Assembly: GCF_041435435.1 (NCBI RefSeq)
Contig: NZ_CP108494.1
Location: forward strand, 4,746,501-4,810,500
Direction of reading: 5' to 3'
Source of the DNA: Streptomyces sp. NBC_01241
Lineage (GTDB): Bacteria; Actinomycetota; Actinomycetes; Streptomycetales; Streptomycetaceae
Length of the DNA: 64,000 nucleotides
The notes beneath the pieces are model-generated. The model searched no databases. It worked only from the letters and a program-made list of their open reading frames with translations, and had not been told where the DNA came from. Of this stretch, positions 10,117 to 17,284 are shown piece by piece (within the stretch, counting starts at the first letter, position 1; each line of letters starts with the position of its first letter). The position numbers were made by a program, and so were the translations under genes.

Positions 10117-10140
10117 ATCCGATTGACGCACGCCTCTACG

Positions 10141-11058
10141 ATGGTCCGCGTGATCGACATTCCGGCCGGGCTGATCCGGACCCAGTCCGCATACAACGGA
10201 GCAGCTGGGCGTGCCTTCGTCGCGGCGCTGCCGGGGCGGGCCGCCGGGTTCCTGGAGCGGTGGGGGCTCCGGCAGGACGGTGCGGCGTTCCACGGGGTGT
10301 GCGCGCTGGTGCTTCCGGTCGTGCGGATGGCGGACGGTCGCCGGGCGGCGTTGAAGCTGCAGCCGGTGGACGAGGAGACGGTGGGGGAGCCGGTCGCGCT
10401 GCGGGTGTGGGGCGAGGCGGGTGCGGGGGCCGTGGAGCTGCTGGACCACGACGCGGCGACGGGGACGCTGCTGCTGGAGCGGCTGGACGGCCACCGCTCG
10501 TTGACGGGAGTGGCGGACGAGCGGGAAGCGGCGCGGACCCTGGCGGGCCTGCTGGCCCGGCTGTCGTCCGTCCCGGCTCCGGCGGATCGGGGGCTGCGGG
10601 GCCTCGGGGACATCGCGGCGCGGATGCTGGAGGCGGCGCCGGGGGCGGTGGAGAAGCTGGCGGACGCGGAGGAGCGGCGGCTGCTGGCGGACTGCGCGGC
10701 GGCGGTGCGGGAGGTCGCGGGGGAGCCGGGGGACCGGTTGCTGCACTGGGACCTGCATTACGGGAATGTGCTGGCCGGGACGGAGGAGGCGCACCGGTGG
10801 GTGGTCATCGACCCGAAGCCGCTGGTCGGCGATCCGGGATTCGAGCTGCTTCCGGCGCTGGTCAACAGGTTCGACGCGGCGGCGGTGCGGTGGCGGTTCG
10901 ACCTGATGACGGGGGCGCTGGGCCTGGACCGGGAGCGGGCGCGGGCGTGGACGCTGGGGCGGCTGCTGCAGAACGGTCTGTGGGAGGTGTCGGACGGGGA
11001 GCGGCGGCTGGAGCCGCAGCAGACCGAGATCGCCCGGCAGCTGCTGGGGCGGGTGTAG
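10141..11058 (+). CDS. Aminoglycoside/hydroxyurea-type phosphotransferase
   Basis: 305 residues. The protein-kinase-like small-molecule phosphotransferase core is clear: a catalytic loop LLHWDLHYGNVL (HxDxHxxN) followed by VIDPKPLVGDPGFEL, which carries the metal-binding Asp. The PKPLxGDPxFE form is typical of the APH(6)/hydroxyurea kinase family, which modifies streptomycin-like compounds or hydroxyurea. The real substrate is unknown, and many Streptomyces carry such kinases without a clear resistance phenotype. ATG at 10141 lies 24 bp from the divergent rhomboid-like gene; GTG at 10150 is an alternative start. Confidence 0.8.
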   Translation: MVRVIDIPAGLIRTQSAYNGAAGRAFVAALPGRAAGFLERWGLRQDGAAFHGVCALVLPVVRMADGRRAALKLQPVDEETVGEPVALRVWGEAGAGAVELLDHDAATGTLLLERLDGHRSLTGVADEREAARTLAGLLARLSSVPAPADRGLRGLGDIAARMLEAAPGAVEKLADAEERRLLADCAAAVREVAGEPGDRLLHWDLHYGNVLAGTEEAHRWVVIDPKPLVGDPGFELLPALVNRFDAAAVRWRFDLMTGALGLDRERARAWTLGRLLQNGLWEVSDGERRLEPQQTEIARQLLGRV

Positions 11059-11089
11059 CGGAGATACCGCCCGTGCTTACGCTGCCTTC

Positions 11090-11566
11090 ATGATTCGTAC
11101 CGCTGCCCCTGCCGATGTCCCCGTCATCCACGCCATGATCCGTGAGCTGGCCGACTACGAGAAGGCCCTGCACGAGGCGAAGGCCACCGAGGAGCATTTG
11201 CACGAGGCGCTGTTCGGCGAGCGGCCCGCCGCGTACGCGCACATCGCCGAGTCGGACGAGGACGGCGAGGCGGTCGGTTTCGCGCTGTGGTTCCTGAACT
11301 TCTCCACGTGGCGCGGGGTGCACGGCATCTACCTGGAGGACCTGTACGTACGTCCCGAGCGGCGTGGCGGCGGGCACGGGAAGGCGATGCTGACGGAGCT
11401 GGCGCGGATCTGCGTGGAGCGCGGCTACGAGCGCCTGGAGTGGTCGGTGCTGAACTGGAACGCCCCGTCCATCGCGTTCTACGAGTCGCTGGGCGCACGG
11501 CCGCAGGACGAGTGGACGGTGTACCGGCTGACGGACGGGGCGCTGGCGGAGCTCGGCGGGCGGTAG
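11090..11566 (+). CDS. GNAT-family N-acetyltransferase
   Basis: 158 residues. It has the standard GNAT order: an N-terminal substrate arm (IRTAAPADVPVIHAMIREL), a central strand LYVRPERRGGGHGKAML that holds the acetyl-CoA P-loop pattern (R-x-x-G-x-G), and a WNAPSIAFYESLGA segment near the C-terminus. The fold resembles diamine N-acetyltransferases (an acidic EKALHEA region after the first helix), so a polyamine or small amine substrate is possible, but this is inference. It follows the kinase by 31 bp on the same strand. Confidence 0.85.
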   Translation: MIRTAAPADVPVIHAMIRELADYEKALHEAKATEEHLHEALFGERPAAYAHIAESDEDGEAVGFALWFLNFSTWRGVHGIYLEDLYVRPERRGGGHGKAMLTELARICVERGYERLEWSVLNWNAPSIAFYESLGARPQDEWTVYRLTDGALAELGGR

Positions 11567-11612
11567 GCCGGGCGGGAGGGGCGTTGTCAGTAGGGTGGTT
11601 CAGGATGGGGGC

Positions 11613-12290
11613 ATGGTACGCAGCAGCAGGAAGACGGACACCGGCGCAGCGGCACGGCGGCCGGAGGTGCGGCTGCCGCCGCTCGTTCCGTACGAGGGGA
11701 AGGGACTGGAACCCGACGGGGACTACGACGGGCTCCGCTTCGAAGGGACGGATCTCGCGGACGAGTCGGGTCCGGGGGCCCGGTTCATGGACTGCGCGCT
11801 GGACGGCTGCGCCCTGGACCGTACGGAGCTGGTCAGGTCCCGCTTCATCGACTCGGTACTGACGGGCGTACGGGGGGTGGGCACCGATCTCGCGGGGGCG
11901 TCACTGCGGGACGTGGAGGTGGTGGACGCACGGCTGGGCGGGGTGCAGCTGCACGGTGCGGTGCTGGAACGGGTGCTGGTGCGCGGCGGGAAGATCGACT
12001 ACCTGAATCTGCGGAAGGCGCGGCTGAAGGACGTGGTGTTCGAGGGCTGTGTGCTGTCGGAGCCGGATTTCGGGGAGGCGCAGCTGGTGCGGGTGGAGTT
12101 CCGCGACTGTGTGCTGAAGCGGGCCGACTTCAGTTCCGTGCGGATGGAGTCGGTGGATCTGCGGACGGTCGCGGAGCTGGACATCGCGCGCGGGGTGGAG
12201 CGGCTGGCGGGTGCGGTGATCAGCCCGGCGCAGCTGATGGAGCTGGCACCGGCGTTCGCGGCGCAGATCGGGGTGCGGGTGGAGGCGTAG
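11613..12290 (+). CDS. Pentapeptide-repeat protein
   Basis: 225 residues from ATG at 11613. The body is built of A(D/N)LxX-type pentapeptides (for example FMDCALDGCALDRTELVRS and later LRKARLKDVVFEGCVL), which form a right-handed four-sided beta helix. Such proteins range from DNA-gyrase protectors to structural partners, and nothing here points to one role. The last 30 residues (AGAVISPAQLMELAPAFAAQ) form the C-terminal cap. GTG at 11595 in the same frame is an alternative start; ATG was preferred because a G-rich GGATGGGGG precedes it. Confidence 0.8.
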   Translation: MVRSSRKTDTGAAARRPEVRLPPLVPYEGKGLEPDGDYDGLRFEGTDLADESGPGARFMDCALDGCALDRTELVRSRFIDSVLTGVRGVGTDLAGASLRDVEVVDARLGGVQLHGAVLERVLVRGGKIDYLNLRKARLKDVVFEGCVLSEPDFGEAQLVRVEFRDCVLKRADFSSVRMESVDLRTVAELDIARGVERLAGAVISPAQLMELAPAFAAQIGVRVEA

Positions 12291-12312
12291 CCCCGGCGCG
12301 CGAGGCAGGGGG

Positions 12313-12810
12313 TCAGACCCGGGGGAAGCGGGCCTGGAGGTCCCAGATCACGGGATTGTCGGCGAGACCCTCGTGCAGGTCGGCGAGGTCGGCGATCAGA
12401 TCGTGCAGGAAGTCACGGGCCTCGCGGCGCAGCAGCGAGTGACTGAAGGTGAGCGGGGGCTCGTCGCCCGGCATCCAGTCGGCCTCGACGTCGACCCAGC
12501 CGAAGCGGCGCTCGAAGAGCATCCGGTCGGACGACTCGGTGAAGTCCAGCTCGGCGAACTGCTGCCGGTGCGAGCGGTTGCCGCGCGGGTCCTGGTCGAT
12601 CTGCTCGACGATGTCGCACAGCGCCCACGCGAAGTCGAGCACCGGCACCCATCCCCAGGCTGTGGACACCTCGCGGTCCGCCTTGGTGTCCGCGAGGTAG
12701 ACGTCCCCGGAGAACAGATCGTGCCGCAGGGCGTGGACGTCCGCGCGGCGGTAGTCGGTCTGCGGGGGATCGGGGAAGCGTCGGGAGAGGGAGTAGCCGA
12801 TGTCGAGCAC
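12313..12810 (-). CDS. Conserved hypothetical protein, unknown family
   Basis: 165 residues from GTG at 12810 (beginning VLDIGYSLSRRFPDPPQ); the frame stays open to 12843, giving a possible 176-residue form. The protein is soluble, acidic and Trp-rich (WGWVPVLDFAWALCDIVEQ, FGWVDVEADWMPGDEPPL), without recognised catalytic motifs or signal sequence. It converges with the pentapeptide gene with about 22 bp between stops. I do not recognise its function. Confidence 0.65.
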   Translation of the reverse strand: MLDIGYSLSRRFPDPPQTDYRRADVHALRHDLFSGDVYLADTKADREVSTAWGWVPVLDFAWALCDIVEQIDQDPRGNRSHRQQFAELDFTESSDRMLFERRFGWVDVEADWMPGDEPPLTFSHSLLRREARDFLHDLIADLADLHEGLADNPVIWDLQARFPRV

Positions 12811-12894
12811 AGTTCGATGGTGCCATGCCCGGGGACGCGTCAACGCCGCGGCGGCCGGCCGCCCGACCGGGTGAGGGGCGGGCCGCTCGCGCGT

Positions 12895-13149
12895 TCACGG
12901 TGCAGACGGCCGACGACCTCTTCGTTCCGGAAGGGTGATCTGCGGCAGCAGCCGCTGCTCCTTCGCCACGGCGACGGCGCCCGCGCGGGTGTCGACGCCG
13001 AGTTTTTCGTAGATGCGGCCCAGGTGGGTCTTGACCGTGGCCTCGCTGAGGAACAGGGCGCGGGCGATGTCCCGGTTGCCCAGGCCCTGGGAGAGCTGGG
13101 CGAGGATGTCGCGTTCGCGGTCGGTCAGAATGGGCCGGGGCTTGCGCAT
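12895..13149 (-). pseudogene. LuxR-type HTH remnant lacking its receiver domain
   Basis: 84 codons from ATG at 13149 encode one clear LuxR/GerE DNA-binding domain (LTDRERDILAQLSQGLGNRD, then SEATVKTHLGRIYEKLGV). In NarL/FixJ response regulators this sits behind a receiver of about 120 residues, but none is present: upstream of the Met the frame gives a few linker-like residues (ACRVLARMRK) and then runs into the divergent M1 peptidase promoter. It could be a real stand-alone HTH protein, but the linker-like upstream residues favour truncation by deletion. Confidence 0.6.
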
Positions 13150-13233
13150 CCGGGCCAAGACGCGGCAAGCCCGGGACTCCGGTTCCGGGTGATTGACAGG
13201 TTTCGCCCCGGGAGTCGGCCTAGGATCACAGGC

Positions 13234-14643
13234 GTGAACCAGCGAACACCAGTACGCCGCATGGCCCACGCCGCCGCCCTCGTCCTGCTGGCTCTGACGA
13301 CCTCCACCAGTTGCGCCGGTGGCGTCGAGGGCACCCCCGGCGCCGCCGGTCTGCGCGACCCGTACTTCCCGAAGCTCGGCAACGGCGGCTACGACGTCAC
13401 GCACTACGACCTCGCCCTCGACGTCGACCCGGCCGCCCACCACCTGAGCGGCACCGCCACGATCACCGCGCGCGCCACCCAGGACCTCAGCGCCTTCAAC
13501 CTCGACCTCGCCGGGCTCACCGTCCGGTCCGCGACCGTCGAGGGCCGCCCCGCCACCGTCAACCGGGCGGGCCACGAGCTGACGCTGCGCCCCGACGCCG
13601 AGGTCGGGGACCGGCTCCGCAAGGGCAGGACGTTCCGTACGGTCGTTCGCTACTCCGGCACTCCGCAGACCCTCACCGACCCCGACACGTCGAAGGAGGG
13701 CTGGCTGAGGACGGCGGACGGATCGGTCGGGCTCGGCGAGCCGACGGGTTCCATGGCCTGGTTCCCCGGCAACAACCACCCGAGCGACAAGGCGTCGTAC
13801 GACATCACCGTCACCGCCCCGAAGGGTCTGACGGCCGTGTCCAACGGCGAGCTGACCTCGCGCAGGACCGCGGGCGCCACCGCCACGTACCACTGGCACG
13901 TCGCCGAACCGATGGCGAGCTACCTCGCGACGGTCGTCATCGGCCGTTTCGACACGAAGACGTCGACCACCCCGGACGGCATCAAGGTGTTCAGCGCCGC
14001 CGACGTGTCGGTGGCGGCGCGGAGCGCGCCGATTCTCGCCCGGGTCCCCGAGATCGTGAAGTGGGAGGCGGAACGTTTCGGCCCGTACCCCTTCTCCGCG
14101 ACGGGGGCGATCATCGGGCGTTCCGGGGACTCCGAATACGCCCTGGAGACCCAGAACCGGCCGTTCTTCCCCGGTACGCCGGACGCCGGGCTCCTCGTCC
14201 ACGAGATGTCCCACCAGTGGTTCGGGGACTCCGTCACGCCCGAGAGCTGGGGGGACATGTGGCTCAACGAGGGCTTCGCGACCTACGCGGAGTGGCTGTG
14301 GGAGGACGACAAGGAGGGCAGGCCGGTCCAGGACCGGTTCGACGCGGCCTTCGAGGACGACGACAACTGGGCCTTTCCGCCCGCGGATCCGCCGATGGCC
14401 GCTTACATCTCGGAGGCGCCGGTGTACGGGCGCGGGGCGATGGTCATCCACAAGATCCGGCAGGCTGTGGACGACGACGAGCGTTTCTTCGCGCTCGTCA
14501 AGGGCTGGACGAAGGCCCACCGGCACGGCAACGCGTCGACCGCCGACTTCACCGCGTACGTGGAGAAGACGACCGGGCAGGATCTGACGGAGCTGTGGGA
14601 CACCTGGCTGTACGGGAAGAGCCGGCCCGCCTCGAAGGGCTGA
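13234..14643 (+). CDS. Secreted lipoprotein M1-family metallopeptidase
   Basis: 469 residues from GTG at 13234. A signal peptide ends in a lipobox-like LTTSTSC near residues 22-28, so the enzyme is probably a lipoprotein on the outer face of the membrane. The M1 zinc site is complete: HEMSHQWFGD followed by the downstream Glu ligand in WLNEGFATYAEWL. The usual substrate-binding GxMEN is replaced by YALETQN. At 469 residues it has the N-terminal beta-saddle and the thermolysin-like domain but lacks the large C-terminal domain of PepN, the short form common in Streptomyces. It is expected to trim peptides from the N-terminus. Confidence 0.88.
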   Translation: MNQRTPVRRMAHAAALVLLALTTSTSCAGGVEGTPGAAGLRDPYFPKLGNGGYDVTHYDLALDVDPAAHHLSGTATITARATQDLSAFNLDLAGLTVRSATVEGRPATVNRAGHELTLRPDAEVGDRLRKGRTFRTVVRYSGTPQTLTDPDTSKEGWLRTADGSVGLGEPTGSMAWFPGNNHPSDKASYDITVTAPKGLTAVSNGELTSRRTAGATATYHWHVAEPMASYLATVVIGRFDTKTSTTPDGIKVFSAADVSVAARSAPILARVPEIVKWEAERFGPYPFSATGAIIGRSGDSEYALETQNRPFFPGTPDAGLLVHEMSHQWFGDSVTPESWGDMWLNEGFATYAEWLWEDDKEGRPVQDRFDAAFEDDDNWAFPPADPPMAAYISEAPVYGRGAMVIHKIRQAVDDDERFFALVKGWTKAHRHGNASTADFTAYVEKTTGQDLTELWDTWLYGKSRPASKG

Positions 14644-14696
14644 CCGGCTCCCGCGCACAAGAAGTACGGCAGTGGCGCTGCTTCACCTGGACGCCG

Positions 14697-14960
14697 CTAC
14701 TTCACGTCGACGCCGCTCCAGGCGGCGTCTACGGCCGCGAGCTCGGCGCTGTCGGCCCCGTACAGATAGGACGCCGCCTTCTCGGTCGCCGTGCGGGCGG
14801 CCGCGTAGTCGGTGGTCGACGTCATGTACTCGGAGAGGGCCTTGTGCCAGATCTGGACGGCCTTGTCCCGGCCGATGCCGGTGACCGTGGAGCCGTCGAG
14901 GGTCGGGGAGTCGTAGTCGACGCCGTTGATCGCCTTCGCGCCGCTGTCCTCGGACAGGTT
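14697..14960 (-). pseudogene. C-terminal remnant of an M4 (thermolysin-type) metallopeptidase
   Basis: Reading leftward, 87 codons ending in a TAG stop encode a stretch typical of the end of Streptomyces M4 neutral proteases: AINGVDYDSPTLDGSTVTGI, then GRDKAVQIWHKALSEYM, TSTTDYAAARTAT and WSGVDVK. A TGA lies in frame about 40 bases upstream and no HExxH catalytic part exists nearby, so only the C-terminal helical domain survives. It is 53 bp past the M1 peptidase stop, on the opposite strand. Confidence 0.75.
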
Positions 14961-15015
14961 CGTGCTCGCTGTGCGACGGCGGGAATTGATGCCGTGTCAG
15001 CGTCGGCGCATGCGG

Positions 15016-15042
15016 AACCCCCGGCCGTGACGGCCGGGGGTT
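15016..15042 (-). terminator. Hairpin terminator downstream of the TerD gene
   Basis: Perfect 12-bp stem (AACCCCCGGCCG / CGGCCGGGGGTT) with a 3-base loop, about 40 bp past the TerD stop on the minus strand. Confidence 0.75.
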
Positions 15043-15082
15043 TCGCGGGACGAGCTCTCGCGTCAGAGGCCGACGCCGTGGG

Positions 15083-15658
15083 TCAGAGGTTGACGCCGAA
15101 GTCCTGGGCGATGCCACGCAGACCCGAGGCGTACCCCTGGCCGACGGCGCGGAACTTCCACTCCGCGCCGTTGCGGTAGAGCTCGCCGAAGACCATGGCG
15201 GTCTCGGTGGCGGCGTCCTCGCTCAGGTCGTAGCGGGCGATCTCGGTGCCGCCGGCCTGGTTGATGACGCGGATGAACGCGTTGCGCACCTGGCCGAAGT
15301 TCTGGCTGCGGGTCTCGGCGTCGTAGATCGAGACCGGGAAGACGATCTTGTCGACGTCGGCCGGCAGGCCCGCCAGGTTGACGTTGATCTGCTCGTCGTC
15401 GCCCTCGCCCTGGCCCGTGACGTTGTCGCCGGTGTGGACGATGGTCTGATCCGGCGTCGACTTGTTGTTGAAGAAGACGAAGTGACCGTCGGAGACGACC
15501 TTGCCGGCCGGGTCGACCGCGATCGCCGAGGCGTCGAGGTCGAAGTCGGTACCGGTGGTGGTGCGGACGTCCCAGCCGAGGCCGACCGTGACGGCGGTCA
15601 GGCCCGGGGCCTCCTTGGTGAGCGAGACGTTGCCGCCCTTGGACAGGCTTACAGCCAT
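15083..15658 (-). CDS. TerD-family calcium-binding stress protein
   Basis: 191 residues, the normal length for a single TerD domain. It begins MAVSLSKGGNVSLTKEAPGL and has the Asp-rich calcium-binding stretches FDLDASAIAVD and GDDEQINVNL. TerD proteins belong to the tellurite/stress-response set, and Streptomyces carry many copies, some needed for normal differentiation. Actual tellurite resistance is not implied. No other ter genes are adjacent. A purine-rich GGGACTTCCC precedes the ATG at 15658. Confidence 0.9.
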   Translation of the reverse strand: MAVSLSKGGNVSLTKEAPGLTAVTVGLGWDVRTTTGTDFDLDASAIAVDPAGKVVSDGHFVFFNNKSTPDQTIVHTGDNVTGQGEGDDEQINVNLAGLPADVDKIVFPVSIYDAETRSQNFGQVRNAFIRVINQAGGTEIARYDLSEDAATETAMVFGELYRNGAEWKFRAVGQGYASGLRGIAQDFGVNL

Positions 15659-15869
15659 GGGAAGTCCCTTTCATCGTCGAGTGCGGGCTTCGTGCCACCA
15701 CGAAGCTACCGTCACAGGTCATAACGCGAGCAGGGGACCGGGAGGTTCCTGCTCCCTTTACTTTCTTTACCGAAGTCCCCCGGCGTCAGGCACCCGTACG
15801 GCACCCGTACGGCACCCGTGTGGCAAAAGAAGGTGACGAACGCCCGGTGGGCCGGGGAACATGGGGGTC

Positions 15870-16295
15870 ATGTCCGGGCCCTATGTCATCCGCGGTTCGG
15901 TCTCCCTGCCGGAGGCCGAGCTCATGTGGCGTTTCTCGCGGTCCTCCGGGCCCGGCGGGCAGCACGTCAACACCAGCGACTCCCAGGTGGAGCTCCGCTT
16001 CGACGTCGCGGCGACCGAAGCGCTCCCCCCGGTGTGGAAGGAGCGGGCGCTCCAGCGCCTGGAGGGCAGGCTCGTGGACGGCGTGATCGCGGTACGGGCG
16101 TCCGAGCACCGCTCCCAGTGGCGCAACCGCGAGACGGCTCTCGTGCGGCTCGCCTCCCTGCTGGCCGAGGCCACGGCGCCGCCCCCCAGGCCGCGCCGCA
16201 AGACCAGGATTCCGCGCGGCATCAACGAACGCCGCCTGCGCGAGAAGAAGCAGCGAGGCGAGACGAAGCGAGGCCGCTCCGGCCGCGACTGGTAG
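15870..16295 (+). CDS. arfB: ArfB-type peptidyl-tRNA hydrolase / ribosome rescue factor
   Basis: 141 residues from ATG at 15870 (an in-frame ATG at 15861 adds three). The release-factor catalytic motif lies in RSSGPGGQHVNTSDSQVELRF, with GGQ as the peptidyl-tRNA hydrolysis element. The protein lacks codon-recognition domains and ends in a basic tail (KTRIPRGINERRLREKKQ, then RGETKRGRSGRDW) that in ArfB/YaeJ enters the empty mRNA channel of stalled ribosomes. Its size fits ArfB (about 140). It is expected to free ribosomes stuck on mRNAs without a stop codon. Confidence 0.9.
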   Translation: MSGPYVIRGSVSLPEAELMWRFSRSSGPGGQHVNTSDSQVELRFDVAATEALPPVWKERALQRLEGRLVDGVIAVRASEHRSQWRNRETALVRLASLLAEATAPPPRPRRKTRIPRGINERRLREKKQRGETKRGRSGRDW

Positions 16296-16302
16296 CAGCG
16301 CC

Positions 16303-16415
16303 CGGAGGCCCGGCACCCCCTCACCCCGGCCGCGCGCTGCCGACGCCCCGTCACCCCGGCACCGACGCCCCGGCCTCGTCACCCCGGCCCCGCGGCACCG
16401 ACGCCCCGTCACCCC
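16303..16415. repeat. Imperfect GC-rich repeat between arfB and the flavin reductase
   Basis: Several imperfect copies of a unit like CACCGACGCCCCGTCACCCC separate the convergent stops of arfB and the flavin reductase. No clear hairpin stands out. Confidence 0.55.
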
Positions 16416-16981
16416 AGCTGCCGGTACCGCCCCCGGAAGTACGTCAGCGGTGAGCCGTCCCCGCTCGGCAGGGCCGCGCTCAGGACCCGGCCGATCACCA
16501 GGGTGTGGTCGCCCGCCAGGACCCGCTGCTCGGTACGGCACTCCAGCGTGGCCAGCGCGCCGCCGACCAGTGGTGCGCGGGTGACCTCTCCCCTCTTGCA
16601 GGGGATGTCCTCGAACAGCAGCCGGTCGCTGATCCGGCCCTTCATCGCGAACCGTCCGGCGATGTGCCGCTGGCTCTCGGCGAGCACCGAGACCGCCCAC
16701 AGTGGCTGTTCGGACAGCAGGTCGTCCATCCGTGAGTCGTTGCGCAGGCTGACCAGGACCAGCGGTGGGTCCAGCGACACGGACATGAAGGCGGTCGCCG
16801 TCATCCCGACGTCCTCGCCCCGGCCGTCCTCGTCGAGCGGCGGCTCTTCGGCGGTGATCAGCACGACACCGGCGGCCAGCCGGGCGAGGGCGGCCCGGAA
16901 CTCATCGTTGCTCACCCCCTCAGCATGGGGGATGGGCTCGGAACGCGGGGCGGGAGGCTTCGTCTGCAACACATCCGGCAC
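16409..16981 (-). CDS. Flavin reductase-like (FMN-binding split barrel) protein
   Basis: 190 residues. The core from VSNDEFRAALARLAAGVVLI through GMTATAFMSVSLDPPLVLVS to DHTLVIGRVLSA matches the flavin-reductase-like domain (HpaC/DIM6-NTAB group), which reduces FMN or FAD with NAD(P)H to feed a partner monooxygenase. No monooxygenase is adjacent, so the partner is unknown. The start is uncertain: GTG at 16981 gives the full open frame, while an internal GTG (VSNDEF) would trim 22 residues and starts right at the domain. Confidence 0.82.
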   Translation of the reverse strand: MPDVLQTKPPAPRSEPIPHAEGVSNDEFRAALARLAAGVVLITAEEPPLDEDGRGEDVGMTATAFMSVSLDPPLVLVSLRNDSRMDDLLSEQPLWAVSVLAESQRHIAGRFAMKGRISDRLLFEDIPCKRGEVTRAPLVGGALATLECRTEQRVLAGDHTLVIGRVLSAALPSGDGSPLTYFRGRYRQLG

Positions 16982-17142
16982 GCTAGCCGCGGACGGCGCG
17001 CCTCCGCATCGGGCCAGGGGACCAGCCTGGTCCTAGGACCCGCGGTCCGGAGCCCCGGGGGCCGGCACTGCAACGCCCGGATTTGCGTTCAGGAAAAGGA
17101 CGGACCGGGGGCGCGCGCCACCCGAGCCTCTTTACCATCTGT

Positions 17143-17158
17143 TGTGACTTGAGTCACA
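17143..17158. promoter_or_regulatory. Candidate Crp (cAMP receptor protein) site upstream of cdgB
   Basis: TGTGACTTGAGTCACA is a perfect palindrome and matches both the classic TGTGA-N6-TCACA and the GTG-N6-GNCAC motif known for Streptomyces Crp. It lies about 127 bp before the cdgB start. Binding is inferred. Confidence 0.65.
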
Positions 17159-17173
17159 GGGTGCAATATTCGC

Positions 17174-17231
17174 TGACCCTGTGTACCGACTGCACAGCTC
17201 AGTGTGATTCAGTGGCCGTGACACTGCGGTA
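17174..17231. promoter_or_regulatory. Two candidate BldD boxes upstream of cdgB
   Basis: TGACCCTGTGTAC (17174-17186) and TGACACTGCGGTA (17219-17231) each match the BldD consensus tnACnC(A/T)GnGTnA with one mismatch. BldD is known to bind the cdgB promoter in S. coelicolor, so the two boxes are plausible operators where c-di-GMP-loaded BldD represses cdgB. Confidence 0.6.
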
Positions 17232-17284
17232 AGTGCGTCGATATGAAACCTGGAGTGCTGTCGAGGTCTCGGGGAGTGCGAGCA

